Shown: positions 9,202-20,944, counted from the first letter of the stretch. The stretch is 64,000 nucleotides of DNA from Phytoactinopolyspora alkaliphila (GCF_010550695.1 NZ_JAAGOB010000017.1:40698-104697); one strand, 5' to 3'. Program-made: numbers and translations. The notes: generated from the sequence alone by a model not told the origin.

Positions 9202-11613
9202 CTACCGGCGCTCGGTGACGGTGGCGAGAGTGTGATCGGGCGTCAGAACCACCGCGAACGTTCCGTGCAGGTCGGTCCGGCGCACCTCGATGCCCGCGGC
9301 ACGGAAGGCGTCGAGGACATCGTCCGACGGATGCCCGTGGGTGTTGTCGCCTACGCCGATGAGGGCGAGCTCGGCCCCCAGGCCGGCGAGGAACCGCTCG
9401 TCCTGATGACGCGAGCCGTGATGGGCCACCTTGATGATCCGCGTGCTCAGGTCCGGCTCCGCGGCGAGGATGGCTTGTTGCGCCAGCGGCTCGACGTCCC
9501 CGGTGAGCAGGATCTCGACGCCCGACACCTGAGCCGCGATCACCACGCTGGCGTTGTTGGCGTCGGACTCCGCGGAGACGATCACGCGGCGCGGCCACAG
9601 GACCTCGAAACGGATGGACTCACCGACCCGCCAGCGCTCACCTACACCCGGGGTGTGAACCGGAACCTCGGCCTCGGCCAGCCATCGCGACACCTGGCGG
9701 GCGTTCGCTGCCGGCTCGCCGAGCGCGGACACCATCGCCGTGCCGACGGCCCGCCCAGCGAGCACACCCGGGACCCCGTTCACATGATCGGCATGGAAGT
9801 GTGTCAGGACCAAGACCGGCACATCCACGATCCGCAGGGAATCCAGGCATCGCCGCATCGCCAGGGCGTCCGGGCCGGCGTCCACGACCACCGCGGAACG
9901 TTCGCCGGCCCGCAAGACGATCGCATCCCCCTGGCCCACGTCACACACCGCGATGATCCAGCCCGGCGGCGGCCACCCGGGCGTGGGGAACGCGCGGAGA
10001 AGCACCACGACGAGCACCACCGCCGTGGCGACGGACAGCTTCGGCCGCCGCAGCACGAGTGGCATGACCGCCATCCCCGCAAGCGCCATCGCCACGCCGA
10101 TGAGGGCACCGGACGCGCCCTCCGGCCAGCTGAACTCCGCTCCGGGCTGACTGGCGAGCCAGGTGGCCACCCGCGCGATCCACCACGCCGGGATACCAGC
10201 GAGCCAGGCCAGCACGCTGGCCGCCATAGCCCAGAGGGGGCTGACGACGGCGGCTGCCAGGCCCAGGACCATAGCCGGCGCCACCGCGGGAGCCACGAGC
10301 AGGTTGGCCGGCACCGATGCGACGCTGAACTGCCCGAAGGCCGCGAGCAGGACGGGTGTGCAAGCAAGCTGGGCGGCGACCGGTACCGTCACGGCCAGCG
10401 CCAGCGGGCGCGGCAGCCACGCCATGGACCGTTCCCACACCGGTACCAGGATCACGATGCCGGCCGTCGCCGACACGGACAGGGCGAATCCCAGCGAGCG
10501 CGCCAGCCAGGGGTCGACCAGCACGAGCACGCTCACCGCCGCGGCCAGCGCCGGCACCGCCCGGCGGCGTCCGGCCAGGAGCACACCCGCCACCGCGACC
10601 GATCCCATGACCGCCGCTCGCAGCACGCTCGGTGCCGGGCGTACGAGAAGCACGAACCCGATCAGGCTCACCAGCGCCACGACGGGAAGGACGTAGCCGC
10701 GCAGGCCCACGAGACGGGCCACGCCGAGCACAGCCAGAAGGACGATGCCCACGTGCGTTCCCGACACCGCCGTGAGGTGGGTGAGACCGGTGACTCGCAT
10801 CGCCTCCCGCAACTCGGAGTCCATCATCGACTCATCGCCGACGACCATTCCGGGAATGAGCGCCCGGTGCGCCCCCGGCACCACGGCGACCGCCCCCCGC
10901 AGGCCCTCGCGCACCGGTTCGGTCATCCTGGCGACCAGACCGGGCCGCCCGACCAGCTCCGGGTCGCCACGGACCCGGAAGAACGCCGCGACGTCGCCGC
11001 CGTCCGCTGGAGAGAGTCCTCCCGAGACCCGCAATCGCTGGCCTGGCCGCAGATCGACCCAGGACAGATCGGATGAGACCGCGAAGACAGGGGTGCGCAG
11101 CCGGTATGTGGACCCGCGCCCGGACATCTCGTCGATACGCAACCGGGTGAGAACGTACGGCCGGTCCGGGCCGGCCTCGTCCCCTCCCGACGTGCTCCCA
11201 CGCAACCGCGGATCGTCGACGACGACGGCGTCCACTTGCACGTGGGCGTGCTGTTCGGCAAGCATCGCCACCGGCCCGTCACGGACCGACGCCGCCCGCG
11301 ACGCACCCACGACCACCCCCGCGGTCAGGCACAACACGGCCAGTCCGGCCACCGCTCTCACCCGGCGGCGCCGTCCGCGGCACAGCGGAACCAGGCCCAG
11401 CGCTGTGGCCGCGCAGATCATCAGCGCCGCGCGCAGGCTCATTCCCAGTCCGAGCAGTGCGCCTGCCCAGAGCGCCACGGCGACCGGCACGAGGCGGAGA
11501 TCGATCTGCTGGCAGCTGTCGCGGGATCCGTCGTCGCGGGATCCGTCGTCGCGGGATCCGTCGTCGTGAACGCCGTCGCGCGGCTGAGCGCCCCTCGGCC
11601 CCGGTCGCGTCAC
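9202..11613 (-). CDS. comEC: ComEC/Rec2-family DNA-uptake channel with metallo-beta-lactamase domain
   Basis: An 803-residue polytopic membrane protein. After a short hydrophilic N-terminus there are early membrane segments, a DUF4131-like extracytoplasmic region, the competence core with the signature LTAVSGTHVGIV, and many further hydrophobic helices. The C-terminal third is a metallo-beta-lactamase-like nuclease domain with THFHADHVNG near residue 604 and KVAHHGSRHQDERFL. In Bacillus ComEC carries single-stranded DNA across the membrane; in actinobacteria competence is rarely shown. The GTG start overlaps the comEA stop by four bases. The first residues are built from a triple DDGSR repeat encoded by three 15-bp copies. 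Confidence 0.92.
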   Translation of the reverse strand: MTRPGPRGAQPRDGVHDDGSRDDGSRDDGSRDSCQQIDLRLVPVAVALWAGALLGLGMSLRAALMICAATALGLVPLCRGRRRRVRAVAGLAVLCLTAGVVVGASRAASVRDGPVAMLAEQHAHVQVDAVVVDDPRLRGSTSGGDEAGPDRPYVLTRLRIDEMSGRGSTYRLRTPVFAVSSDLSWVDLRPGQRLRVSGGLSPADGGDVAAFFRVRGDPELVGRPGLVARMTEPVREGLRGAVAVVPGAHRALIPGMVVGDESMMDSELREAMRVTGLTHLTAVSGTHVGIVLLAVLGVARLVGLRGYVLPVVALVSLIGFVLLVRPAPSVLRAAVMGSVAVAGVLLAGRRRAVPALAAAVSVLVLVDPWLARSLGFALSVSATAGIVILVPVWERSMAWLPRPLALAVTVPVAAQLACTPVLLAAFGQFSVASVPANLLVAPAVAPAMVLGLAAAVVSPLWAMAASVLAWLAGIPAWWIARVATWLASQPGAEFSWPEGASGALIGVAMALAGMAVMPLVLRRPKLSVATAVVLVVVLLRAFPTPGWPPPGWIIAVCDVGQGDAIVLRAGERSAVVVDAGPDALAMRRCLDSLRIVDVPVLVLTHFHADHVNGVPGVLAGRAVGTAMVSALGEPAANARQVSRWLAEAEVPVHTPGVGERWRVGESIRFEVLWPRRVIVSAESDANNASVVIAAQVSGVEILLTGDVEPLAQQAILAAEPDLSTRIIKVAHHGSRHQDERFLAGLGAELALIGVGDNTHGHPSDDVLDAFRAAGIEVRRTDLHGTFAVVLTPDHTLATVTERR
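11521..11565. repeat. three perfect 15-bp tandem repeats inside comEC
   Basis: The unit GCGGGATCCGTCGTC occurs three times head to tail (11521-11535, 11536-11550, 11551-11565). On the minus strand it encodes three DDGSR units near the ComEC N-terminus. Unit length is a multiple of three, so copy-number changes would stay in frame. Confidence 0.9.
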
Positions 11614-12830
11614 AACACCACCAGCGGTGCGATGTCCGCGTACTTGCTCGGCCCGATGCCCGACACCTCGTGCAGCTCTTCGATGCTAGTGAACCGGCCG
11701 TTGTTCTCGCGCCACTCGACGATGCGCTGAGCCAGGGCGGGGCCGATGCCGGGCAGAGTCTCCAGCTGCTGGACGGTAGCGGTGTTGAGGCTCACCCTCC
11801 CGCCGGCCTCGGGACCTGGCGGGTGATCGGGCTGACCGGCATCGGCATGGCCCGGCGGCGGGTCCACGCCGACCAGCACCTGCTCGCCGTCGGACACCAC
11901 CCGGGCCAGATTGAGCGGTGTCAGGTCGACACCGGCCTCCGCGCCGCCGGCTGCTTCGATGGCGTCGACCACTCGGGAGCCGGACGGCAGGCTGATGACG
12001 CCCGGGTTCGCCACTTTCCCTGCGACATGCACCATGAGCATCGCGCCACCGGACGCGCCGCCAGGCCCCGATCCGTCTCCTCCAGGTTCACCGCCGGCAT
12101 CGGGGCCGGAGCCGGACTCGCCGGTCCCCGCATCCGGCCGCTCAGCGCTTGTGTGGTCTCCCGTGCCTCCTTGGTCGGAGCCGTGGTCCTCCGCGGGGCC
12201 GGCGTCATCCATCTCCGCTCCCACGGGAACCACTCGCGGCCGGCCGACGCCGTAGACGACGGCAGCCGCCGTGAGACCCATCACCAGGACGATCACCACC
12301 ACGATCACGTGGCTACGGCCAAGCTCCAGCCGGCATCGGGCGAGCAGCGGCGCGCACCTGGCCCAGGCACCGCGCACCACAAGCGGCAACCGGTCCGCCA
12401 TCGCGGGAGAGGCCGTCGCCCCAGGGGGCGTCCCTCGATCCCCCACCACCCTGGAAGCCGTCACCGCGGACGCCTCATCCAGAAGGCCCGGAGGCCGGCG
12501 TGCGTGCCGCCCTCCGGCATGCTCGGCGCGCGTCGCCGGTGTGTCAGCATCGCCCGCGTACTCCACCACTGCCGAGGTGGTGTCCCCGTCGAGCTTGAGC
12601 TCATTCTCGGCGGACGGCACGACGCGGAGGACTCCGGACGGGACTCGCGGCACCCACCCCCCGATCTTCGCCGCGTCCCGTTCTCCCTCGGCCTTCCCTG
12701 CGTCCCGCTCTCCGCCGGCCTTCGCCGTTACCCGCGCTCGCGGACTGTCCTGCGCAGCCACGCTGGCCATCCGAAGCCGGACGAGCTGAGCCGTTTCGGC
12801 GTCGCCACGGCCATTAAAGGGTAAACGCAT
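11610..12830 (-). CDS. comEA: ComEA-type helix-hairpin-helix DNA-binding protein
   Basis: A 406-residue membrane-anchored DNA receptor. A long basic and acidic N-terminal cytoplasmic region (including a degenerate ERDAGKAEG/ERDAAK repeat) precedes one transmembrane helix at about 172-195 (VVIVLVMGLTAAAVVYGVG). A Gly/Asp-rich linker leads to an SLBB domain (about 257-320; VHVAGKVANPGVISLPSG) and a C-terminal double helix-hairpin-helix (about 345-405; LNTATVQQLETLPGIGPALA and VSGIGPSKYADI). It is longer than typical ComEA because of the extended cytoplasmic part. Its stop overlaps the comEC start, so the two are coupled. Confidence 0.9.
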   Translation of the reverse strand: MRLPFNGRGDAETAQLVRLRMASVAAQDSPRARVTAKAGGERDAGKAEGERDAAKIGGWVPRVPSGVLRVVPSAENELKLDGDTTSAVVEYAGDADTPATRAEHAGGRHARRPPGLLDEASAVTASRVVGDRGTPPGATASPAMADRLPLVVRGAWARCAPLLARCRLELGRSHVIVVVIVLVMGLTAAAVVYGVGRPRVVPVGAEMDDAGPAEDHGSDQGGTGDHTSAERPDAGTGESGSGPDAGGEPGGDGSGPGGASGGAMLMVHVAGKVANPGVISLPSGSRVVDAIEAAGGAEAGVDLTPLNLARVVSDGEQVLVGVDPPPGHADAGQPDHPPGPEAGGRVSLNTATVQQLETLPGIGPALAQRIVEWRENNGRFTSIEELHEVSGIGPSKYADIAPLVVL

Positions 12831-12897
12831 GCATATGACGCTAACCCGGAGTCAGTACAGGCAAAAGAGTGTCATCGGGGCCTGTGGATAACTCCAC

Positions 12898-13743
12898 TCA
12901 GCGGGGCGCGACGACGACGGCCAGCATTCCCGGCCCCACGTGTGCACCGATCACGGCACCGACCTCCGCGACGACGAGCTGATTCAGGCCCGGCAGCCGC
13001 GCCGGCAGCCGGCCCGCCAGCTCCGCGGCGCGCTTGGAGTCGTCCAGGTGGTGCACGGCGACATCCACCGGTACGGGCCCCGCCCGGCCCACGGTGAGAT
13101 CCTCCAGCCTGGCGACCGCGCGCGCCGCCGTGCGGACCTTTTCCAAGGGCTTGATGACGCCGTCGTCGAGATGCAGCAGCGGCTTGATCGCCAGCGCGGT
13201 GCCCAGCATCGCCGACGCGGCCCCGATCCGGCCACCGCGACGCAAGTAGTCGAGGGTGTCCACATAGAAGAAGGCAGACGTCCGTGCGGCCCGCCTGGAC
13301 GCGACGGCCGCGACCCGCTCGGCCGGCTTGCCCGCCGACGCCGTCTCCGCTGCCGCCAGGACGGCGAAGCCGAGGCCCATGCCGAGGGACCGGGAATCCA
13401 CCACCTCGACCGGGATCGGCGCGTTCCGCGCCGCCAGCCGAGCCGCGTCGACCGTACCGGAGAGGCTCGCGGACAAATGTACCGAGACGACGTGGGTGTC
13501 GCCACGATCGGCGGCGGCCTCGTACACCTCCAGGAACGCCTGCGGGCTCGGCCGCGACGTGCTGACCTGATCGTGCCGGCGCAGCGCCTCGGCCACCGCC
13601 CGTGGGCCGATCTGCGTCCCCTCGACCAACGCCTGGCCGCCGATGACCACATGCAGCGGAACCACGTCGATACCGTGCTCGGCGAGCATCTCCTCGGACA
13701 GGTACGCCGTGGAGTCGGTGACGACGCGGATCCGGTGTGCCAT
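12898..13743 (-). CDS. DegV-family fatty-acid-binding protein
   Basis: A 281-residue DegV protein: N-terminal VTDSTAYLSEEM, the TSRPSPQAF loop, the SLSGT fatty-acid-contact loop, VVDSRSLGMGLGF and LRRGGRIG. Characterised relatives (FakB) bind acyl chains and present them to the fatty-acid kinase FakA; whether that holds here is inference, since no fakA-like gene is in the window. It lies 13 bp downstream of leuS and upstream of comEA on the minus strand. Confidence 0.9.
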   Translation of the reverse strand: MAHRIRVVTDSTAYLSEEMLAEHGIDVVPLHVVIGGQALVEGTQIGPRAVAEALRRHDQVSTSRPSPQAFLEVYEAAADRGDTHVVSVHLSASLSGTVDAARLAARNAPIPVEVVDSRSLGMGLGFAVLAAAETASAGKPAERVAAVASRRAARTSAFFYVDTLDYLRRGGRIGAASAMLGTALAIKPLLHLDDGVIKPLEKVRTAARAVARLEDLTVGRAGPVPVDVAVHHLDDSKRAAELAGRLPARLPGLNQLVVAEVGAVIGAHVGPGMLAVVVAPR

Positions 13744-13756
13744 CCCGCGTGCCCGA

Positions 13757-16648
<2,892 letters not shown>

Positions 16649-16723
16649 CGGTCGTTTCCTCGTCTTCCGTCGTCGCCCGGCCCCATCGGCCCCATGCCTG
16701 ACTGCCCGCGGTGGACATAGCAA

Positions 16724-16800
16724 AGCCCCTCACCGCAGGGAGGGGCTAGCCGCGCCGACACGGACGCCTCGACAGCGTCCGTTTCTTTCGTCAGCGCGGC
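16724..16800 (-). promoter_or_regulatory. structured leuS leader RNA with terminator-like hairpin
   Basis: Three helices follow the leader peptide on the minus strand. An 11-bp stem pairs 16800-16790 with 16759-16749 (one G-U pair) and overlaps the last codons and stop of the peptide. Inside it is a 6-bp hairpin (16780-16762). Immediately after comes a perfect 8-bp hairpin AGCCCCTC/GAGGGGCT (16747-16724, 8-base loop), followed by TTGCT, so it ends in only a short T run. This resembles a classical attenuator, but I could not derive the alternative antiterminator pairing by eye. No T-box sequence was found. Confidence 0.5.
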
Positions 16801-16826
16801 CTGATAAGGAGCAACAGACCTCGCAC
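16791..16826 (-). CDS. leucine-rich leader peptide of leuS (MRGLLLLIRPR)
   Basis: An 11-codon minigene on the minus strand starting with GTG at 16826 and ending in TGA at 16793-16791. Codons 4-7 are CTG TTG CTC CTT, four consecutive leucines written with four different codons, followed by Ile. No Shine-Dalgarno precedes the GTG, but a -10-like TAACCT ends seven bases before it, so the transcript could begin at or next to the GTG (leaderless translation, common in actinobacteria). Its position directly upstream of leuS is what a ribosome-mediated leucine attenuator requires. Expression and function are inferred, not seen. Confidence 0.6.
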   Translation of the reverse strand: MRGLLLLIRPR

Positions 16827-16863
16827 AGTCAACAGGTTAGCGCATCGGGCGATCTCGTTTCAG
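16827..16863 (-). promoter_or_regulatory. predicted leuS promoter
   Basis: Reading the minus strand, CTGAAA (16863-16858), an 18-base spacer and TAACCT (16839-16834) form a plausible sigma-70-type promoter. Seven bases separate the -10 from the GTG of the leader peptide, placing the transcription start at about base 16826. Confidence 0.45.
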
Positions 16864-16980
16864 CTCGCTGGCGCATCCCGGCGGGTGTGAGAGGCCGCGC
16901 AGAATGGGAGTCGCCGGGCTCGCGTGCCCGGGCATCCCGGCTGCGCTCAGTGTCCAGCGCCCCACTCCGCGCGCGGCCTC

Positions 16981-17700
16981 CTAGAAGACCAGGTACCAGC
17001 GGTCCCAGAACTCGACGGTGATGAAGATGGCGATCGCGAGCAGCCAGACCACGGAGATCAGCGCCCGGTTGTCGACGACGGCCCGGCGGAGGCCGGCCGG
17101 CGCGGGCAGATGCCGTTCGGAGAGGACGAAGCCCGTGGTGTAGACGAAGGTGGGGATCATCGCCACCCACACCACCATGCAGTACGGGCACAACGCGCCG
17201 ATCACGTAGACGCTCTGGGTGAACAGCCAGGTGACGAACGCGGCTCCCAGTACCGTTCCTGCCCACAGGCCGAGCATCATCCAGCGCGGGGGGCGCAGCT
17301 TGGCCAGCAGCATGACGCCGAACGTCATGACCACCGGGAACGCCGCCACGCCGATGAAGGGGTTGGGGAAGCCGAAGAGCTTGCCCTGCCAGCTCTCCAT
17401 CACCTGACCACAGCTGATGAGCGGGTTGAAGCTGCAAGAGGGAATGTAGTCCGGGTCCGCCGCCAGCAGGACCCGCTCGATCGCCAGCGTCCCCGACCCG
17501 ATCAGTCCGATCAGACCACCGATCAGGAGTACCCAGCCGGTCACCAGCCTTGACGCCGGCCGTTCCGTGCGCTCGACGGGGTCCAGCAGCTCCGGGTCAT
17601 CCAGCAGCTCGTCATCCAGCAGCTCGTCGTCAGCCGCGTCGGCGCCGAGCGCCGGCTCCACGTCGTGGGACTGGCTCTCCGCTGGTGTTCGTGTGGTCAT
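16981..17700 (-). CDS. VKOR-family membrane thiol oxidoreductase
   Basis: A 239-residue protein with about five membrane helices. An acidic cytoplasmic N-terminus with a DDELL repeat (residues about 25-40) precedes the first helix. The loop cysteine pair (SCSFNPLISC) and the active-site CPYC near residue 171 are the four cysteines expected of bacterial VKOR, which reoxidises a DsbA-like partner using quinone to form disulfides outside the membrane. ATG 17700 gives the whole acidic tail. The gene is divergent from the DUF4129 operon and no DsbA-like partner is in the window. Confidence 0.9.
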   Translation of the reverse strand: MTTRTPAESQSHDVEPALGADAADDELLDDELLDDPELLDPVERTERPASRLVTGWVLLIGGLIGLIGSGTLAIERVLLAADPDYIPSCSFNPLISCGQVMESWQGKLFGFPNPFIGVAAFPVVMTFGVMLLAKLRPPRWMMLGLWAGTVLGAAFVTWLFTQSVYVIGALCPYCMVVWVAMIPTFVYTTGFVLSERHLPAPAGLRRAVVDNRALISVVWLLAIAIFITVEFWDRWYLVF

Positions 17701-17808
17701 CGCTATCCGCCTGAGGGTTGTTCCGCGGGCCTTCGCCGCTCTACCTAACGTACTTCATCACGGCGAAAGTGCCCGAACGCCGGACAGCGGCGAAAATGTG
17801 CCAGGATC

Positions 17809-18552
17809 GTGACTGTGAGCAGGGTCGGCGGGGCAACGGAACGCAAGATCGGCGCGCGCCTGCCGGCCCTCGCCGTGTTCGCGGCCGCGGCCCTGCTCGT
17901 CGTCGGGATCGTCGGTATGGGCCGGATATCGGTCGTCACCCCGCAATGGCAGGGCGGGTCGCAGCCGGCCGAGCCGCTCGCGACACCCCCGACCATGGAA
18001 CCCGGAATACTGCCGCAGGGTGGCGCGGAGAACCCTCCCGAGACCGAGCTTCCGGGGATCTCCATCCCATGGGAGATCGCCATGGCGGTACTGGTGGTCG
18101 TCATCATCGCCGCCGTCGTCATGTTCGCCCGCCGCACCACGTGGACCCTGCGCTCCCGCAACCGGAGCAGCGTCGTCGGCGGGGAACTCGAGGATCTGCC
18201 CGATGCCGCCGACGAGCTGCGCCGGGGCGTGCACGCCGCCAGCGCCGCACTCGACCGGACAGGCACCGCCGGGCCAGACGCCGTCATCGAGGCGTGGCTC
18301 GCACTCGAGGCCGCCGCGTCGTCGTCGGGCACCCCGCGCCGGCCCTCCCAGACGCCTACGGAGTTCACCGATCGGCTCCTGCGGGAGCACCACGCGGACG
18401 CCGGCTCCGTCACGCTCCTGCGCGGCCTCTACCTCCGGGCTCGGTACTCCGCCCATCCGCACGTGTCCGGCGCCGACGTCACCTCCGCACGGCAAGCGCT
18501 CACCTCGATCCTCGACACGCTGGGCACACCAGACCGGGCGGATGCGCCATGA
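17809..18552 (+). CDS. DUF4129-type membrane protein
   Basis: A 247-residue protein with an N-terminal hydrophobic helix (about 18-40), a Pro/Gly-rich extracytoplasmic stretch, a second helix (about 85-108; IAMAVLVVVIIAAVVMF) and a cytoplasmic C-terminal domain with the DUF4129 look (AVIEAWLALEAAA, TPTEFTDRLL, LYLRARYS). GTG 17809 or GTG 17815 could start it; AGGA at 17803 fits the latter better. It opens a four-gene run with four-base overlaps. Such genes usually sit with moxR and DUF58 genes and are thought to work in cell-envelope or protein-complex assembly; the exact role is unknown. Confidence 0.75.
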   Translation: MTVSRVGGATERKIGARLPALAVFAAAALLVVGIVGMGRISVVTPQWQGGSQPAEPLATPPTMEPGILPQGGAENPPETELPGISIPWEIAMAVLVVVIIAAVVMFARRTTWTLRSRNRSSVVGGELEDLPDAADELRRGVHAASAALDRTGTAGPDAVIEAWLALEAAASSSGTPRRPSQTPTEFTDRLLREHHADAGSVTLLRGLYLRARYSAHPHVSGADVTSARQALTSILDTLGTPDRADAP

Positions 18553-19043
18553 AGCGCTGGTACGTACTGGCGCCCCTCGCCGGTGTCGCGGCCGCTGCCG
18601 GCGCCTTCGCCTTCGGCGTGCAGAGCTGGCGCCCGATCCTCATCGGCGTGGTCATCACGTCGTTGCTGCTCTGGGCCAGGCGGTACTGGCCGGAAGGCAC
18701 CTACCTCGCCTGGCCGCTCGCCGGCAACCGCCTGCGCGGAGGCGGCTCACATCAAGTGACCCGGCTCGCGCGCACCATCGCCGGACAGGCGACGCGCCAC
18801 GACACGACGGACCCCGGCCTTCAGTACCGGCTGCGCAAGCTCGCCGCCGCCAGACTGCACCGCCTCGGCGTCCAATGGGACGATCCGCGGGCCGCGCGGA
18901 TGCTGGGCGCGGACGTCCACGAAGCGCTCACCACCGAACAGTTCCGTCCGGGCCTGAACGGCGTCGAAGTGATCATCGATGCCATCGAGCGCCTGGACAC
19001 GTCGCCGACGCCGTCCGGCACACGACCCCGGGTACGCGCATGA
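18549..19043 (+). CDS. hypothetical membrane protein of the DUF4129/DUF58 operon
   Basis: A 164-residue protein starting at an ATGA overlap with the previous gene. It has two adjacent N-terminal hydrophobic helices (residues about 5-24 and 29-45) and then a soluble domain with a charged helix (RLRKLAAARLHRLGVQWDD) and ARMLGADVHEAL. I do not recognise a named family. Position and overlaps on both sides make it an obligate member of this operon, and similar small membrane proteins occur between DUF4129 and DUF58 genes in actinobacteria. Confidence 0.75.
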   Translation: MKRWYVLAPLAGVAAAAGAFAFGVQSWRPILIGVVITSLLLWARRYWPEGTYLAWPLAGNRLRGGGSHQVTRLARTIAGQATRHDTTDPGLQYRLRKLAAARLHRLGVQWDDPRAARMLGADVHEALTTEQFRPGLNGVEVIIDAIERLDTSPTPSGTRPRVRA

Positions 19044-20422
19044 GACCGTACTCCGTCCGGCATGTGTGGCGGCCCACTCCGGCGTTCAGCCGGGCCGTCG
19101 CTCTTCCAGTGATCTTGACGGCGGCGGCGCTGATCCTGGGACGGGTCGAGCTCTTCCTCCTCGGCCTGCCCCTTGCGCTGGCCGCGGCTCTGGCACACGG
19201 CCGGCACACCTCGTTCGCCCGCGAGTTCAGCCACGAGCCGGCGCTCGGCGACCCGCCCCGGGTGACGATCACCGGGCCGCGGCAGGCCGATTCCGGCAGC
19301 CACGTCCGCCTGGCCACCACCGTCCCGCCGTCGGACGGACAGCTGGTCACGGTGCTGCTCCCCGCCGATGTACAAGACGGCCACGGCGATCGCGTGGCCA
19401 TACTCGCACCCTCGCGCTCCGCCGAACGCCGGCAGATCGTCACCGCGATGGAGATCACCACCTGGGGCACCCACGAGCTCGGCCGGCCCCACCACCTGAC
19501 GGCGGGCGCCGACGCCCTGTGGGTGGCAGGGCCGGTCGAAGGAGAGCCATTCACCACTCAGGTATTGCCCGCGGTGACTGGGCGGTTGCCGTCGGGCCCC
19601 CTCCCGCCACGGCCCGCGGGCATGGTCGGCTCCCATCGCACGCGTAGGCCGGGCGACGGCACAGAACTGCACGAGATCACACCGTTCGTGCCCGGCGATC
19701 GCCTGCGCCGAGTCGACTGGAGAGTCACCGCTCGCCAATCCGGGCCGTACGAGACGCTCTATACCCGGCGCACGCTGGTCGACGCCGACGCCGACGTCAT
19801 GTGCTGCATGGACAACCGCTTCGATCTGCCGGCCGACGTGGAGCGGTGGTCCGTCACCACCGAGGTGTCGCCGGAGACGATCCACGAGATGGGCCGCACC
19901 AGCATCGACATCGCGGTCGACACGGTCTCCTCCGTCGCCGCGGCCTACCTGGCACACGGTGACCGGGTGGGGATGCTCGATCTCGCCATGCCTGCCGGGA
20001 TGGTCCGCCCCGGCAGCGGCAGCCGGCACCTGATCCGGCTGCGCAACCATCTTGCCCACAACACTCGCCGGCCCAGCTCCGGGGACGTCACCCGCCTGGC
20101 CTATCGGATCCCGGCCTTCCCTCCGGGTGCGATCATCGTCGTCACGTCGGTGTTCCTCGACGACTCGGTGACCGATCTGGCCGCCGGATGGCGCCGTGCG
20201 GGCCACCCGGTGCTGGCGGTCGACGTCTTGCCAACCCCTCTGCATGTCGGCACCGCGGGCAGGCCGATGGCGCTGGCGCTGCGCGTCGTTCTCGCGGAGC
20301 GGGAGGAACGGCTGGCCACGCTGACCGGGCATGGCGTCGCCGTGTCGCCGGCCGATCCCGCTCAGCTGGCGCTCAACCTGGCCAGGCTCGCCCGGGCGCC
20401 GAGGAGGAGCAGGCATCGATGA
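19040..20422 (+). CDS. DUF58 domain-containing protein
   Basis: A 460-residue protein with two N-terminal membrane helices (about 18-55), a beta-rich middle and a DUF58/vWA-like C-terminal half. The DUF58 hallmark is the segment GTELHEITPFVPGDRLRRVDW followed by the ARQSG basic motif, and a later DRVGMLDL stretch. DUF58 proteins partner with MoxR AAA+ ATPases, probably in assembly of surface complexes. The start overlaps the preceding stop (ATGA). No MoxR gene is visible in this window, so this operon is either split from it or uses one elsewhere. Confidence 0.85.
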   Translation: MRPYSVRHVWRPTPAFSRAVALPVILTAAALILGRVELFLLGLPLALAAALAHGRHTSFAREFSHEPALGDPPRVTITGPRQADSGSHVRLATTVPPSDGQLVTVLLPADVQDGHGDRVAILAPSRSAERRQIVTAMEITTWGTHELGRPHHLTAGADALWVAGPVEGEPFTTQVLPAVTGRLPSGPLPPRPAGMVGSHRTRRPGDGTELHEITPFVPGDRLRRVDWRVTARQSGPYETLYTRRTLVDADADVMCCMDNRFDLPADVERWSVTTEVSPETIHEMGRTSIDIAVDTVSSVAAAYLAHGDRVGMLDLAMPAGMVRPGSGSRHLIRLRNHLAHNTRRPSSGDVTRLAYRIPAFPPGAIIVVTSVFLDDSVTDLAAGWRRAGHPVLAVDVLPTPLHVGTAGRPMALALRVVLAEREERLATLTGHGVAVSPADPAQLALNLARLARAPRRSRHR

Positions 20423-20850
20423 GTGCACGCCTCGACCCCGGCATGGTCGGACCGACCCTGCGTTCCTGGCAGCTGCGGTGCGTGCTGGCACTGGCATGCT
20501 GCGTGACGGCGGCCGCCACGGTGCTGTGGACCGAGCCGAACGCCTTCGCGCTGGTCCTGCTGGCGCTGGTGGCTGTGGCGACGGTCGTCCGGCCGGACTC
20601 CCACGCCGCTACCTTCTACCTCGGCCTCACCGCGTTCCTCGTGCTGGTGAACGAACCCGGCATGTCGTGGTGGGCTGCGCCGGCCGTGCTCGGTATCCAC
20701 GCCACGCACACGCTCGCCGCGCTGGCGGCCGTCGTCCCGTGGGACACCGCTGTCGAGCGCGCGGCCCTGCGGCCGTCGGTGCGGCGATTCGTCGCCGTCC
20801 AGGCCGCCAGCCAGTCGCTCGTCCTGCTCGCCCTCGCCGTCACTCCCTGA
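20419..20850 (+). CDS. small integral membrane protein, last gene of the DUF58 operon
   Basis: A 143-residue protein with about four hydrophobic helices (residues about 20-35, 40-58, 67-100 and 125-142) and no recognised family. ATG 20419 overlaps the stop of the DUF58 gene by four bases, fixing the start. A strong inverted repeat follows nine bases after its stop. The function is unknown; co-transcription with the DUF4129 and DUF58 genes suggests the same process. Confidence 0.75.
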   Translation: MSARLDPGMVGPTLRSWQLRCVLALACCVTAAATVLWTEPNAFALVLLALVAVATVVRPDSHAATFYLGLTAFLVLVNEPGMSWWAAPAVLGIHATHTLAALAAVVPWDTAVERAALRPSVRRFVAVQAASQSLVLLALAVTP

Positions 20851-20858
20851 CACATTCT

Positions 20859-20936
20859 CAGCCCCTGGCATGGGTTGTGGTCCCATAAATCGGACAAATC
20901 GGGTGCAATAACGACCCCGACCCATGCCAGGGGCTG
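20859..20936. terminator. long inverted repeat between convergent genes
   Basis: Arms 20859-20875 and 20920-20936 are perfect 17-bp complements (core CCCCTGGCATGGGT). Allowing one G-U pair and one mismatch, pairing continues to 20882 and 20913, leaving a 30-base A/T-richer loop. It lies between the end of the DUF58 operon and the end of the MFS gene, so it probably terminates both. There is no T tract. Confidence 0.7.
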
Positions 20937-20944
20937 GGAGGAGG

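Noticed and set aside
16649..16723. Longer N-terminus of leuS from the TTG at 16723
   Set aside because: The extension is Arg-rich, unconserved in LeuRS and would translate the leader hairpin.
16649..16826. T-box riboswitch in the leuS leader
   Set aside because: No T-box sequence of the GGTACCGCG type and no specifier-loop layout was found; a peptide with Leu codons explains the leader better.
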